Of a DNA stretch of 64,000 nt, positions 8,093 to 15,770 are shown piece by piece; positions within the stretch are counted from its first letter, which is position 1, and the number at the start of each line of letters is the position of its first letter. The DNA lies in NCBI RefSeq assembly GCF_014489635.1, contig NZ_CP060828.1, positions 9,784,001 to 9,848,000 on the forward strand, given 5' to 3'. The position numbers were made by a program, and so were the translations under genes. The DNA comes from Streptomyces roseirectus. Lineage in GTDB: Bacteria; Actinomycetota; Actinomycetes; Streptomycetales; Streptomycetaceae. The notes beneath the pieces are model-generated. The model was not told the DNA's origin. It ran no database searches and saw only the letters and a list, made by a program, of their open reading frames with translations.

Positions 8093-9712
8093 ATGACCGG
8101 CAACACACCCGAACTGCGGGAGTCCTACGAGGCGTGCGAGACCGAAGTACGCGAACGGCTGCCCGCGCTGTGGACGGCGACCGGCCTTCTGCCCGCCGAG
8201 GTGCGGCCGTTCATGTACGCCATCCACGGCTGGGCCGTCCGCACGGACCGCATCGCCGACGAAGGCCCCAGCGAGGGCCGCGCGCAACGCCTCGCCCGCT
8301 GGCGCGACGACACCCTCACCGAACTGCGCACCGGAGAAGGGCGGCACCCCCTGCGCCGGGCCCTGGTCGACACCGTGCACCGGCGAGACCTCGACCCCGC
8401 CCTGATCGAGGCCCACCTGGCGGCCGTCACCGAGGACAGCGCCGCGCCCCCGGCGTTCGACACGGTCGCCGACCAGCGCCGCTTCCTGCGCGGCATCACC
8501 GGCATCGTCGGCGAACTGTGGGCACCCCTCCTCGAACCACGCGGCCCCGAGAGCGCCCGCCAGGTCGCCGCCCTCTTCGACGCCTGCAAGATGGCCGACC
8601 TCTTCGAGGACCTGCCCGACGACCTCAAGGCCGGCCGCTGCTACTGGCCCCAGGACGACCTGCGCGACCTCGGCCTCACCCCCGGTGACCTCCTCGGCGA
8701 CGGCCCCCGCGCACCGCTGGACGCCTTCGTCGACCGCCAACTCGCCCACTGGCGCACCCTGCTGGCCGAAGCGACCCCCGCGACCTGGGCCGTGGGCGAG
8801 CCCTACCGCCTCTTCCTGCACTCCCTGCTCCTCGGCACCCAGCTCCACTACGACGAGGTCACCCTCCTGCGCTCCCGCGTCCTCACCGAAGGCGTCCCAC
8901 ACCCCACCACCGACGGCAGACTGACCCGCCGCGAACCCTGGCCGGGACCGCGCCCCGGACACGTCGCCGTCATCATGGACGGCAACCGGCGCTGGGCCGA
9001 CGCCCACGGCGTCCCCGCCCGCCACGGCCACCACGCCGGAGCACGCGCCACCATGCGCCTGATCAACTCCGCGCTGCGGCTCGGCATCCGCCACCTCAGC
9101 GTCTACGCCTTCTCCACCGAGAACTGGAACCGCGCCCAGGAGGAGACCACCGCGATCTTCGACACCCTCGCCGACTGGATCACCCAGGGCACCCGCCGCC
9201 TCCACGAACTCGGCGTCCAGGTCCGCTGGTGCGGGCGCCGCGACCGCGTCGACACCTCCCTCGCCTCCGCCCTCGCGCTCGTCGAGAGCATGACCCACGC
9301 CAACGACACCCTCACCCTCACCCTCTGCGTGGACTACGGCGGCCGGGACGAACTCGCCGCCGCCGCACGCGCGCTGGCCGCCGAAGCCGTCGCCGGGACC
9401 CTGCGCGCCGACGACATCGGCCCCGCCGACCTCGCCCGTCACCTGTACGTGCCCGAACTGCCCGACGTGGACCTGCTGATCCGCACCTCCGGGGAGCAGC
9501 GGATCAGCAACTTCCTGCCCTGGCAGCTCGGTTACGCGGAACTCGTCTTCGACCCGACGCCCTGGCCGGACTACGACCTCACCCGGCTCAGGGACGCCGT
9601 CACCGCCTACACCACCCGCGAACGCCGCTTCGGCGCGGGGGCGTTCACCGCTTCGCCGGAGGCGTGTACACCCCCTCCGCGGTCACCTGAGCCAGCACCG
9701 AGTCCACGGTGA
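8093..9712 (+). CDS. Squalene/phytoene synthase-like + cis-prenyltransferase fusion
   Basis: A 539-residue two-domain protein. Residues ~10-265 resemble squalene/phytoene synthases. They keep both DxxxD metal motifs: D52-R-I-A-D56, and D169-L-F-E-D173 followed by DDLKAGRCYWPQDDL, which matches the GRxYxPxDxL end of phytoene synthases. Residues ~288-525 are a complete undecaprenyl-diphosphate-synthase-type domain: HVAVIMDGNRRWA with the catalytic Asp, HHAGARATMR, YAFSTENWNR, DLLIRTSGEQRISNFLPWQ and the ELVFDPTPWPDY end. One half should condense isoprenyl diphosphates in cis, the other may join or cyclise them. GAGGTG sits just upstream of the ATG. The last 68 bp overlap the convergent exported-protein gene. 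The activity of the fusion is inference. Confidence 0.85.
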   Translation: MTGNTPELRESYEACETEVRERLPALWTATGLLPAEVRPFMYAIHGWAVRTDRIADEGPSEGRAQRLARWRDDTLTELRTGEGRHPLRRALVDTVHRRDLDPALIEAHLAAVTEDSAAPPAFDTVADQRRFLRGITGIVGELWAPLLEPRGPESARQVAALFDACKMADLFEDLPDDLKAGRCYWPQDDLRDLGLTPGDLLGDGPRAPLDAFVDRQLAHWRTLLAEATPATWAVGEPYRLFLHSLLLGTQLHYDEVTLLRSRVLTEGVPHPTTDGRLTRREPWPGPRPGHVAVIMDGNRRWADAHGVPARHGHHAGARATMRLINSALRLGIRHLSVYAFSTENWNRAQEETTAIFDTLADWITQGTRRLHELGVQVRWCGRRDRVDTSLASALALVESMTHANDTLTLTLCVDYGGRDELAAAARALAAEAVAGTLRADDIGPADLARHLYVPELPDVDLLIRTSGEQRISNFLPWQLGYAELVFDPTPWPDYDLTRLRDAVTAYTTRERRFGAGAFTASPEACTPPPRSPEPAPSPR

Positions 9713-10289
9713 TCTCGTCGGTGCCGAGCGTGGTCGCGAGCGCCGCGACCAGTTCCGGCGTCGGACGCAGCGGCACGTCCGTCACCTTCACCTTCATCGG
9801 CTTGCCCAGCGGCACGCTCTCCACCTGGAGCACCCCCGCGTCCAGGCCCGGCCGCACCGCGGCCTTGTGCCCGACGTCCAGACCGTTGACGACGCACGTG
9901 CCCCAGGCCACCCCGTCCCGGAGGAAGCCCTGCAACTCGGTCACCCGGACCGTGGCCTCCGGCACGCGGATCTCGACGCCGCCCGCGAGGCGCCCGTTGC
10001 CGTGCGCCTGCCCAGGGTTCACCAGCGACGGGTCGCCCTCGCCGGACGCGACCGGGAACCGGACCGACTTCCCGTCCTCGCCCAGCGTCGCCGGCTCCAC
10101 GGCCGACACCGTCGCCCCGAACCGCCCCAGCAGCAGCTCACCGAGCGGCGTCCACCGCACCACCGCCGACGCCTCCGAGACCGTGCCCAGCGACCCGTCG
10201 TCCGCGACCGCGTCCGGCGCGCCCGTGAACTGCGCCAGCAGCGGGGCCGCCATGACCGCGCCGAGGACCGAACGCCGTGAAGTGTCCAT
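9645..10289 (-). CDS. Tat-exported protein of unknown function
   Basis: 214 residues. The N-terminus MDTSRRSVLGAVMAAPLLA is a classic twin-arginine signal, cut probably after about residue 33. The mature protein is rich in short beta strands (VVRWTPLGELLLG, SVRFPVASG, GGVEIRVPEATVRV, VLQVESVPLGKPMKVKV) with one conserved-looking Cys in VAWGTCVVNG. It could be a small beta-sandwich carbohydrate- or ligand-binding protein; I do not recognise the family. The ATG at 10289 has AGGTGGG 5 nt upstream and places the RR motif correctly. It ends inside the convergent prenyltransferase fusion gene. Confidence 0.6.
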   Translation of the reverse strand: MDTSRRSVLGAVMAAPLLAQFTGAPDAVADDGSLGTVSEASAVVRWTPLGELLLGRFGATVSAVEPATLGEDGKSVRFPVASGEGDPSLVNPGQAHGNGRLAGGVEIRVPEATVRVTELQGFLRDGVAWGTCVVNGLDVGHKAAVRPGLDAGVLQVESVPLGKPMKVKVTDVPLRPTPELVAALATTLGTDEITVDSVLAQVTAEGVYTPPAKR

Positions 10290-10415
10290 CCGTACCCACC
10301 TGTTCCTCACCGGACCGCACCGTGCGGCCCGGGAAGGATCATCGGGGCCCTGCGCCGCCTGGCGGCCGCGAACTGCCCGAACGAGGGAACCGGACCACCC
10401 GAACGTGGGACGGCG

Positions 10416-11543
10416 TCACCTCCCGCCCGCCCTCTGCAACGCCCACACGTAGAACCACTTGTCCTGGCGCAGCGGACGGGAGCTGTTCTCGGTGGCGGCG
10501 TGGACCAGACCCCACAGCCCGCCCCCGGCACCCAGCGCGGCGATGGCCGCCTGCAGCGCCGGACCGTACACGGCCACCAGGACCGCCCCCACCGAGCCGA
10601 CCGCCGCCCCTGTCACGGACACCGCTCGCTTCCTGCGCAGGGTCTCCATCTCCGTGCGGGCCGACCAGATCTGGTCCTTGATCTCCAGCCCCAGCTTGGT
10701 GAGTTCACGGTCGGACTGGGTGTCGTCGAGCGCCGCGTCCAGATCGAGGAAGCGCTGCCGCAGGAAGTCCCGGAACCGGGCGTACGCGTCGAACTCGTGG
10801 ACCGTGATCTCGCTGAAGTCGCGCAGGCTGCACCCGTCGAGGAACGGCAGGTCGATCCGCAGGACCGGCCGCACGAACTGGCTCTTGAGCGGTTCGGCCC
10901 CCGAGGCGTCCACCGCCCGCCCGTCCCGCACCAGGTAGTCGATGACCTGGTCGTGGCGCTCGCTGTCGCGCAGGCTCCACCAGCGGACGCCGTTGCGGGT
11001 GAGCGAGTCCGCGGGCGGGCCGTCGGCGCCGTCGTAGTCGACCGTCGTGAACCTCGGCAGATACCAGGCGAGGCCCGCCCTCAGCAGCGGCTCCGCGTCC
11101 AGCACCCACTTCCCGAGCGCGTCCAGGTCCGGGCAGTGGATCCCGTACCAGAGGTGGTAGGACAGGTTGTGGACCGGGACGCGGGCACTGCGCGACAAGG
11201 AGGACGCCCCGTGCCGCCCGATCTCGTGGAACCGGTGGGACGACTCGTGGGAGAGCAGCAGCGTGTCCGAGACGAGCGCCACCCGCTTCGTGACGGACTC
11301 CAGATCGGCGCCGCCGCCGACCGACAGCCCGACGTAGAACCGGGAGCGCGACAGGCGCTTGCCGTCCACCAGTCCGGGCCTGCGGACCGTCAGGGGGTTC
11401 TCCGCGCGCCACAGCGCGGAGGCGTACCGCCGTGCGACGGTCTGCGGGTCGGCCCGGTGCGCGTCGGGGAGCGTCCCGAAGAACTCCTGCATACGCCGGG
11501 CGACGACCTTGTTCTGCACGGGCCGCCCCTTACGGGAGAACAT
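10416..11543 (-). CDS. Unknown protein with HExxH motif and C-terminal membrane segment
   Basis: 375 residues, not recognised. Around residue 99 there is HESSH (SDTLLLSHESSHRFHEIG), which matches the zincin HExxH pattern and is followed by more His/Glu; whether it binds zinc is uncertain. The middle is rich in aromatic and charged residues (HNLSYHLWYGIHCPDLDALGKW). A coiled helix (LTKLGLEIKDQIWSARTEMETLRRKRA) precedes a glycine/alanine-rich hydrophobic hairpin (about residues 308-352) that could insert in a membrane. The ATG at 11543 has AGGAG upstream and overlaps the end of the WD40 gene by 14 bp, so the two are translated from one message and probably work together. Confidence 0.55.
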   Translation of the reverse strand: MFSRKGRPVQNKVVARRMQEFFGTLPDAHRADPQTVARRYASALWRAENPLTVRRPGLVDGKRLSRSRFYVGLSVGGGADLESVTKRVALVSDTLLLSHESSHRFHEIGRHGASSLSRSARVPVHNLSYHLWYGIHCPDLDALGKWVLDAEPLLRAGLAWYLPRFTTVDYDGADGPPADSLTRNGVRWWSLRDSERHDQVIDYLVRDGRAVDASGAEPLKSQFVRPVLRIDLPFLDGCSLRDFSEITVHEFDAYARFRDFLRQRFLDLDAALDDTQSDRELTKLGLEIKDQIWSARTEMETLRRKRAVSVTGAAVGSVGAVLVAVYGPALQAAIAALGAGGGLWGLVHAATENSSRPLRQDKWFYVWALQRAGGR

Positions 11544-13461
11544 CACCCTGCTCCTCACTGCCGGCCGGCAGCGGCTCGTCCCGCCACCGCGCCAGCGCGC
11601 TCACGAGATCCACCCAGGCCCGCTCCTCGGGACCGAGCCGCGCCCTGAGCCCCTGCAACTCCCGGAGTTCGAAAGGTTCGAGGCAGGCGAGCGCACGGTG
11701 GCCGATGGCGCGCACGCGCTCGTCCCACAGCCGCCAGGCCGTCACGACGCCCCGCGTGTCGGCGGTGACGACGGTGCCGCCGTCCAGGGACGCCGACAGA
11801 TGGTCGACGGACGCCCCGTCGCCGGCGGGCAGGACGCCTTCCTCGTGCGCGTCCGGCAGCCGCCACAGGTGGACGCCGTGCCCGGCGCCGGCGAAACCGG
11901 CGAGGAGGTCCCCGCGCGCGAGCACGGACAGCCGCTTCCCTTCGGCGCCGGGCCCGGTCAGGAGTTGCTGGGTGCCGCCCGCGGAGCGCCACAGCACGAT
12001 CCCGTCCAGGCCGCGGGTGGCCAGCAGCGTGCCGTCGGGCGTGGCACAGACGTCCCACAGCGCGAAACCGAGCGTCTTGGGCCTCGGCCGGGACAGCTCC
12101 CACACCTTGACCGGGCCACCGCCGGGCCCCACGGCGACGAGCCCCCCGCGCTCGGGCAGGAACACCTTCCCCACCATGCCGTCGAAGTAGAGCCGGCGCA
12201 GGAGCCGGGCGTCCCGCAGCCGCCGCATCAGGACGGTTCCGTCGCTGTGCCCGGACACCAGCACACCGCGGTCCGCGGCCAGGCACGACACCGCGCTGCC
12301 GCCGGTGAGGCTGCCCGCCGACGCGCCGGACGGCAGGAGCCACAGGTGTACCGCCCCTGTGTGGTCCCCCAGGGCGAGGTACCGCCCGTCCGGGGTGATC
12401 AGCATGGCGTTGACCGAGCCGACCGGCCCTGTGAGGACGGCGAGGGACTTCCCTGAGGCGAGGTCCCACAGCCGCGCGACCTCCGCGTCCGGCGAGTCCC
12501 ACGCGCGGTGCTCGGTGACCAGCACCTTGCTGTCGGGCGTCACCGCGAAGCGCCACGCCGAAGCCCGCTCCGACGGGATCGTCCACCCCTTCCCGCCCGG
12601 GGACAGGGCCCGCACATGGATGCCGTCGTCCGCGTCGCCGACGACGACGTGTGATCCGTCCGGGGCCGTCACCACCCGCCGGATCCCGCCCTCGGCCCGC
12701 AGCAGCCGGGTCGGCTCGGCGGGCACCCAGGCGTCGCGCAGGGCGGATCCGGAGGCCCGCGTCAGGTCCCGCAGCTCGGTGAACGCCTGCCGCTCGGTGG
12801 GGTCGCCGGGCGTCCACCCCGCGTCGTCCAGCCGGCGCAGCAACTGTGCGGCGCGGGCCGGCGGGGCCGCGAACACCAGCCGCCACAGCAGGTCCCGGCG
12901 GCCGGTGGTGTCGAGGATGCCGGCGAGCGCTGCCCACTCCGGGTCTATCAGCTCCGCGAACCGCTCGTCGGTGCGCCCCCGCAGGAGCCCGTTCACCCAC
13001 TCCACGGACGTCACGGCGAGGGCGCGGTCGGCGACGCGCGCACGCACGGTGGTGTCGGCGTGCTCCTGCACCGCGCGCAGCGCGTCCCCCGTGGGGTCGA
13101 GGGCATGGGCGCGCTCCACGTCACCGGTCAGGAAGCACACCACGGCGCGGTAGGCGGGACGGGAGTGCTCGTACCCCTGCTCCTCGATCACCTCGGCCAG
13201 CCGGGGTTCGCCGGTCGCCAGGAACGCGTCGCACACGGCGTCCACCAGACGCCGGTCGTCGAGCGCCGTGAGCGCCGAGTAGGCCAGGTCCGCCGCCCGG
13301 CTGTCCTCGGTGAACACGGCGGGGGAGAAGGCGATCACCGCGAGCGCCCGCACCGCGGCGGGCGTCCGGGCGCGCACGAGCCGCCGCACGGCACGCCGTC
13401 TCCTCAACCGGCCGCGCGAGCGGGCGCGTTCGGCCAGCCGGTCCACCTCGTCGTCGTACAT
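11530..13461 (-). CDS. WD40-repeat protein with helical N-terminal half
   Basis: 643 residues. The first ~230 residues are alpha-helical and repeat-like (AVRALAVIAFSP, LAYSALTALDDRRLVDAVCDAFLATGEP, LLWRLVFAAPPARAAQLLRRL), resembling HEAT/TPR-type scaffolds. From ~240 to 600 there are about seven beta-propeller blades with degenerate WD ends, for example VARLWDLASGKSLAVL, VHLWLLPSG, VKVWELSR, VHLWRLPDA and VTAWRLWDE, each preceded by APDG/TPDG turns. It is probably a cytosolic protein-interaction platform. GGAGGGGAGGGG lies directly before the ATG. It is translationally coupled to the HExxH-containing gene downstream. Confidence 0.75.
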   Translation of the reverse strand: MYDDEVDRLAERARSRGRLRRRRAVRRLVRARTPAAVRALAVIAFSPAVFTEDSRAADLAYSALTALDDRRLVDAVCDAFLATGEPRLAEVIEEQGYEHSRPAYRAVVCFLTGDVERAHALDPTGDALRAVQEHADTTVRARVADRALAVTSVEWVNGLLRGRTDERFAELIDPEWAALAGILDTTGRRDLLWRLVFAAPPARAAQLLRRLDDAGWTPGDPTERQAFTELRDLTRASGSALRDAWVPAEPTRLLRAEGGIRRVVTAPDGSHVVVGDADDGIHVRALSPGGKGWTIPSERASAWRFAVTPDSKVLVTEHRAWDSPDAEVARLWDLASGKSLAVLTGPVGSVNAMLITPDGRYLALGDHTGAVHLWLLPSGASAGSLTGGSAVSCLAADRGVLVSGHSDGTVLMRRLRDARLLRRLYFDGMVGKVFLPERGGLVAVGPGGGPVKVWELSRPRPKTLGFALWDVCATPDGTLLATRGLDGIVLWRSAGGTQQLLTGPGAEGKRLSVLARGDLLAGFAGAGHGVHLWRLPDAHEEGVLPAGDGASVDHLSASLDGGTVVTADTRGVVTAWRLWDERVRAIGHRALACLEPFELRELQGLRARLGPEERAWVDLVSALARWRDEPLPAGSEEQGDVLP

Positions 13462-13535
13462 GCCCCTCCCCTCCGGGCCGCCACGGGGAGGTTCCGTTGT
13501 AACGGCTCACGCGGCCGGGATCCAGCCCCGGGCGG

Positions 13536-14291
13536 TCAGCCGACGTCGAGCCGGTCCCGCAGCCCCGCGCCCGTGAACGCCGCCTCCAACTCCCCGCGCC
13601 CCTCGGTGAAGTGGGCCCAGCTGTCGCAGTGCACCGGGACGACGCGCCGCGCGCCCAGCAGCCGCGTCGCCTCCACGGCCCCCGCGCTGTCGAGGACGAG
13701 GAGCGCGCCGTCGAACAGCCGGGAGACCCGCGGCGCGCCGGCGAACAGGATCGCCGTGTCGACGGGCCCGAACCGCCCGGCGATCTCCCGCACCGCGTCC
13801 AGCGAGGCGTTGTCGCCGCTCACGTACACCGTGGGCAGCCCCTCGCCGGTCAGGACGAACCCGACGACCTGGCCCGAGAACGGCTCGACGTCCGCGCGCT
13901 CGCCGGGGCCGTGGACCGCGGGGACGCCGGTCACGGTGACCGTGCCGCCGCCGGGGCGCTCCAGCGTCACCGGCTCCCAGTCCGCGAGCCCCCGCGCGTT
14001 CCCGCCGAGCCGCTTCCCGCCGCCGGGCGTGGTGAGGGTCAGCGGGACACCGGCGAGGAACGCCCGCCCGGAGACGTCCAGGTTGTCGGGGTGCTCGTCG
14101 TGGGAGAGCAGGACGACGTCGACGGGGCCGAGGTCGTCCGGCGTCGCGGCGGCGGGCGCCGTCTTGGTCAGGCTGCCGCCCGGCACCGGGTAGGAGCCGG
14201 GCGCGTCGAACGTCGGGTCGGTCAGGAAGCGCAGGCCGCCGTACTCGAAGAGGGCGGTGGGGCCGCCGAGGGTGCGGACGGGGAAGGACAT
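13536..14291 (-). CDS. MBL-fold metal-dependent hydrolase (UlaG-like)
   Basis: 251 residues from the ATG at 14291, which has AGGAG 8 nt upstream; longer starts lack one. The fold is a metallo-beta-lactamase of the UlaG/L-ascorbate-6-phosphate-lactonase-like group. FEYGGLRFLTDPTFDAPGSY opens the sandwich, SHDEHPDNLD is the metal motif (shifted from the usual HxHxDH), VPAVHGP, YVSGDNAS with a conserved Asp, and VVPVHCDSWAHF close it. Substrate unknown. It is divergent from a CGNR zinc-finger gene, and the shared promoter region holds an ordered array of inverted motifs. Confidence 0.8.
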   Translation of the reverse strand: MSFPVRTLGGPTALFEYGGLRFLTDPTFDAPGSYPVPGGSLTKTAPAAATPDDLGPVDVVLLSHDEHPDNLDVSGRAFLAGVPLTLTTPGGGKRLGGNARGLADWEPVTLERPGGGTVTVTGVPAVHGPGERADVEPFSGQVVGFVLTGEGLPTVYVSGDNASLDAVREIAGRFGPVDTAILFAGAPRVSRLFDGALLVLDSAGAVEATRLLGARRVVPVHCDSWAHFTEGRGELEAAFTGAGLRDRLDVG

Positions 14292-14301
14292 GACAGATCT
14301 C

Positions 14302-14374
14302 CTCACGGATGTTCGCGGTTCAACCGTGAGAACCATAGGCGTGTCTCACGGATGGAGGCAAGCTGTTCCGTGAG
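14302..14374. promoter_or_regulatory. Four CCGTGAG motifs in alternating orientation
   Basis: The motif CCGTGAG or its complement CTCACGG occurs at 14302-14308 (-), 14324-14330 (+), 14345-14351 (-) and 14368-14374 (+). Starts are 21-23 bp apart, about two helical turns. The inner pair forms a perfect 8-bp inverted repeat (CCGTGAGA-N12-TCTCACGG). All lie in the ~98-bp gap between the divergent MBL and CGNR genes. It is probably the binding array of the CGNR regulator, though that link is inference. Confidence 0.65.
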
Positions 14375-14389
14375 GATCGCGGACGTAGC

Positions 14390-14983
14390 ATGGACGCCGT
14401 GGAAGAGAACGTGACGCCGCCCGCACCGGGGGAGGACCGCTACCGCGCCCTCGCCCTCGCCAACAGCGCGATGGCCCTGCCCGGCGGGCACTACGTCGAC
14501 CTGCTCGGCACCCCGGCCGCCGCGAGCCACTGGCTGACCGCACACGGCCTCGCCCCCGCCGACGCCGCCCTCGGCGAGATGTGCTCGGCCCAGCTGCGCG
14601 CCCTGCGCGAACAGATCAGGGCCCTGTTCGCCTCCCGCGTCGCCGCCCTGCCCGCCCTGCCCGCCGCCCTCGCCGCCGTCAACGACGCGATGACCCGCGT
14701 CCCCACCGCCCCCCTCCTGAAGTGGGACGAGACGACCGGCCCCTACCGCACCACCCCCCACCCCACCACCGCCCTCGTCGACCACGCCCTCGCGGCCCTC
14801 GCCGCCGACGCCGCCGACCTCCTCACCTCACCCGACGCCGAACGCCTCACCGCCTGCGCCTCCACCCCCTGCAACCGCTACCTCCTGCGCAACGGCCGCC
14901 GCCACTGGTGCTCCACCCGCTGCGGCGACCGCGCCCGCGCCGCCCGCGCCTACGCCCGCCGCACCAGACCCGCCGGAGACTGA
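14390..14983 (+). CDS. CGNR zinc-finger (ABATE-domain) regulator
   Basis: 197 residues. The N-terminal ~130 residues are the alpha-helical ABATE-type domain (LALANSAMALPGGHYVDLLGTP, WLTAHGLAP, QLRALREQIRALFASR). The C-terminus is a CGNR-type zinc finger: ACASTPCNRYLLRNGRRHWCSTRCGDRARAARAY, with Cys pairs C-x4-C and C-x3-C; here NR follows CST-x-C rather than the exact CGNR. These proteins are stress-responsive transcription factors. It is divergent from the MBL hydrolase, and a CCGTGAG site lies 16 nt before the start codon. Confidence 0.82.
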   Translation: MDAVEENVTPPAPGEDRYRALALANSAMALPGGHYVDLLGTPAAASHWLTAHGLAPADAALGEMCSAQLRALREQIRALFASRVAALPALPAALAAVNDAMTRVPTAPLLKWDETTGPYRTTPHPTTALVDHALAALAADAADLLTSPDAERLTACASTPCNRYLLRNGRRHWCSTRCGDRARAARAYARRTRPAGD

Positions 14984-15041
14984 ACGAGGGCCGCCGAAAT
15001 TCGCTCGCGCGTACGGCACGCCACCCCCGACCATGGGCCGC

Positions 15042-15602
15042 ATGAGCGACACCCCCGCACGATGGACCGAGGCGACCGTCTACCCCGACATGTGGGTCGA
15101 CCCGGCCGACGACCCCCGGCACAACGACGGCCCCAGCCCGGACGGCGAACTCCCCACCCTCCTCGACTTCCTGACCGGCTACCGCCACACCCTGCGCATG
15201 AAGTGCGACGGCCTCACCCCGCAGCAGCTCGCCCGCCGCTCGGTCCCGCCCTCCACGATGTCCCTGCTCGGCCTCCTGCGTCACCTCGCCGAGGCGGAAC
15301 GCGACTGGCGCAACTGGATCACCGACGGCGAACCCCTGCCCAAGCTGTACGGCGAGCGCGACGCCGACTTCGACGGGGCCGTCGCCGACCAGGCCGTCGT
15401 CGACGCCGCCTACGCCGACCTGGAGCGCGAACAGGCCGCGCTCGACGCCGAACTGGCCGCGTACCCGGACCTCGGACAGCGGATCGGCAAGGAAGGCATC
15501 GCCGTGCGGGAGCTGATGGTCCACCGGATCGAGGAGTACGCCCGCCACTGCGGCCACGCCGACCTGCTGCGGGAGTGCGTCGACGGGCGCGTGGGCCAGT
15601 AG
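15042..15602 (+). CDS. DinB-family (DUF664) protein
   Basis: 186 residues. DinB/YfiT-like four-helix bundle: a leading DGELPTLLDFLTGYRHTLRMKCDGLTPQQL helix, SLLGLLRHLAEAERDWRNW with the first metal His, and the C-terminal RELMVHRIEEYARHCGHADLLRE, which supplies the other two His ligands (H-x3-E...H-x2-H type). Family members are metal-binding thiol transferases (mycothiol- or bacillithiol-dependent) or uncharacterised. The first ATG at 15033 gives three more residues; 15042 better matches the usual MSDTPxRWTE start. It follows the CGNR gene in the same direction. Confidence 0.8.
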   Translation: MSDTPARWTEATVYPDMWVDPADDPRHNDGPSPDGELPTLLDFLTGYRHTLRMKCDGLTPQQLARRSVPPSTMSLLGLLRHLAEAERDWRNWITDGEPLPKLYGERDADFDGAVADQAVVDAAYADLEREQAALDAELAAYPDLGQRIGKEGIAVRELMVHRIEEYARHCGHADLLRECVDGRVGQ

Positions 15603-15770
15603 GCCCCGCCCGCCCCGGCGCCGATATCGGAAGCGCCGATCCGTTCCCGTCCCTAGGATGAAGGGCTGAGACAACCGTTCGGTCGGCTCGACGGGGAGCC
15701 GGCCGAGGTCGCCGATGCCGGGGACCGCTCCCCGGGCTGTGGTGATCTTCCTGCACAGGAGGGATCCCGC

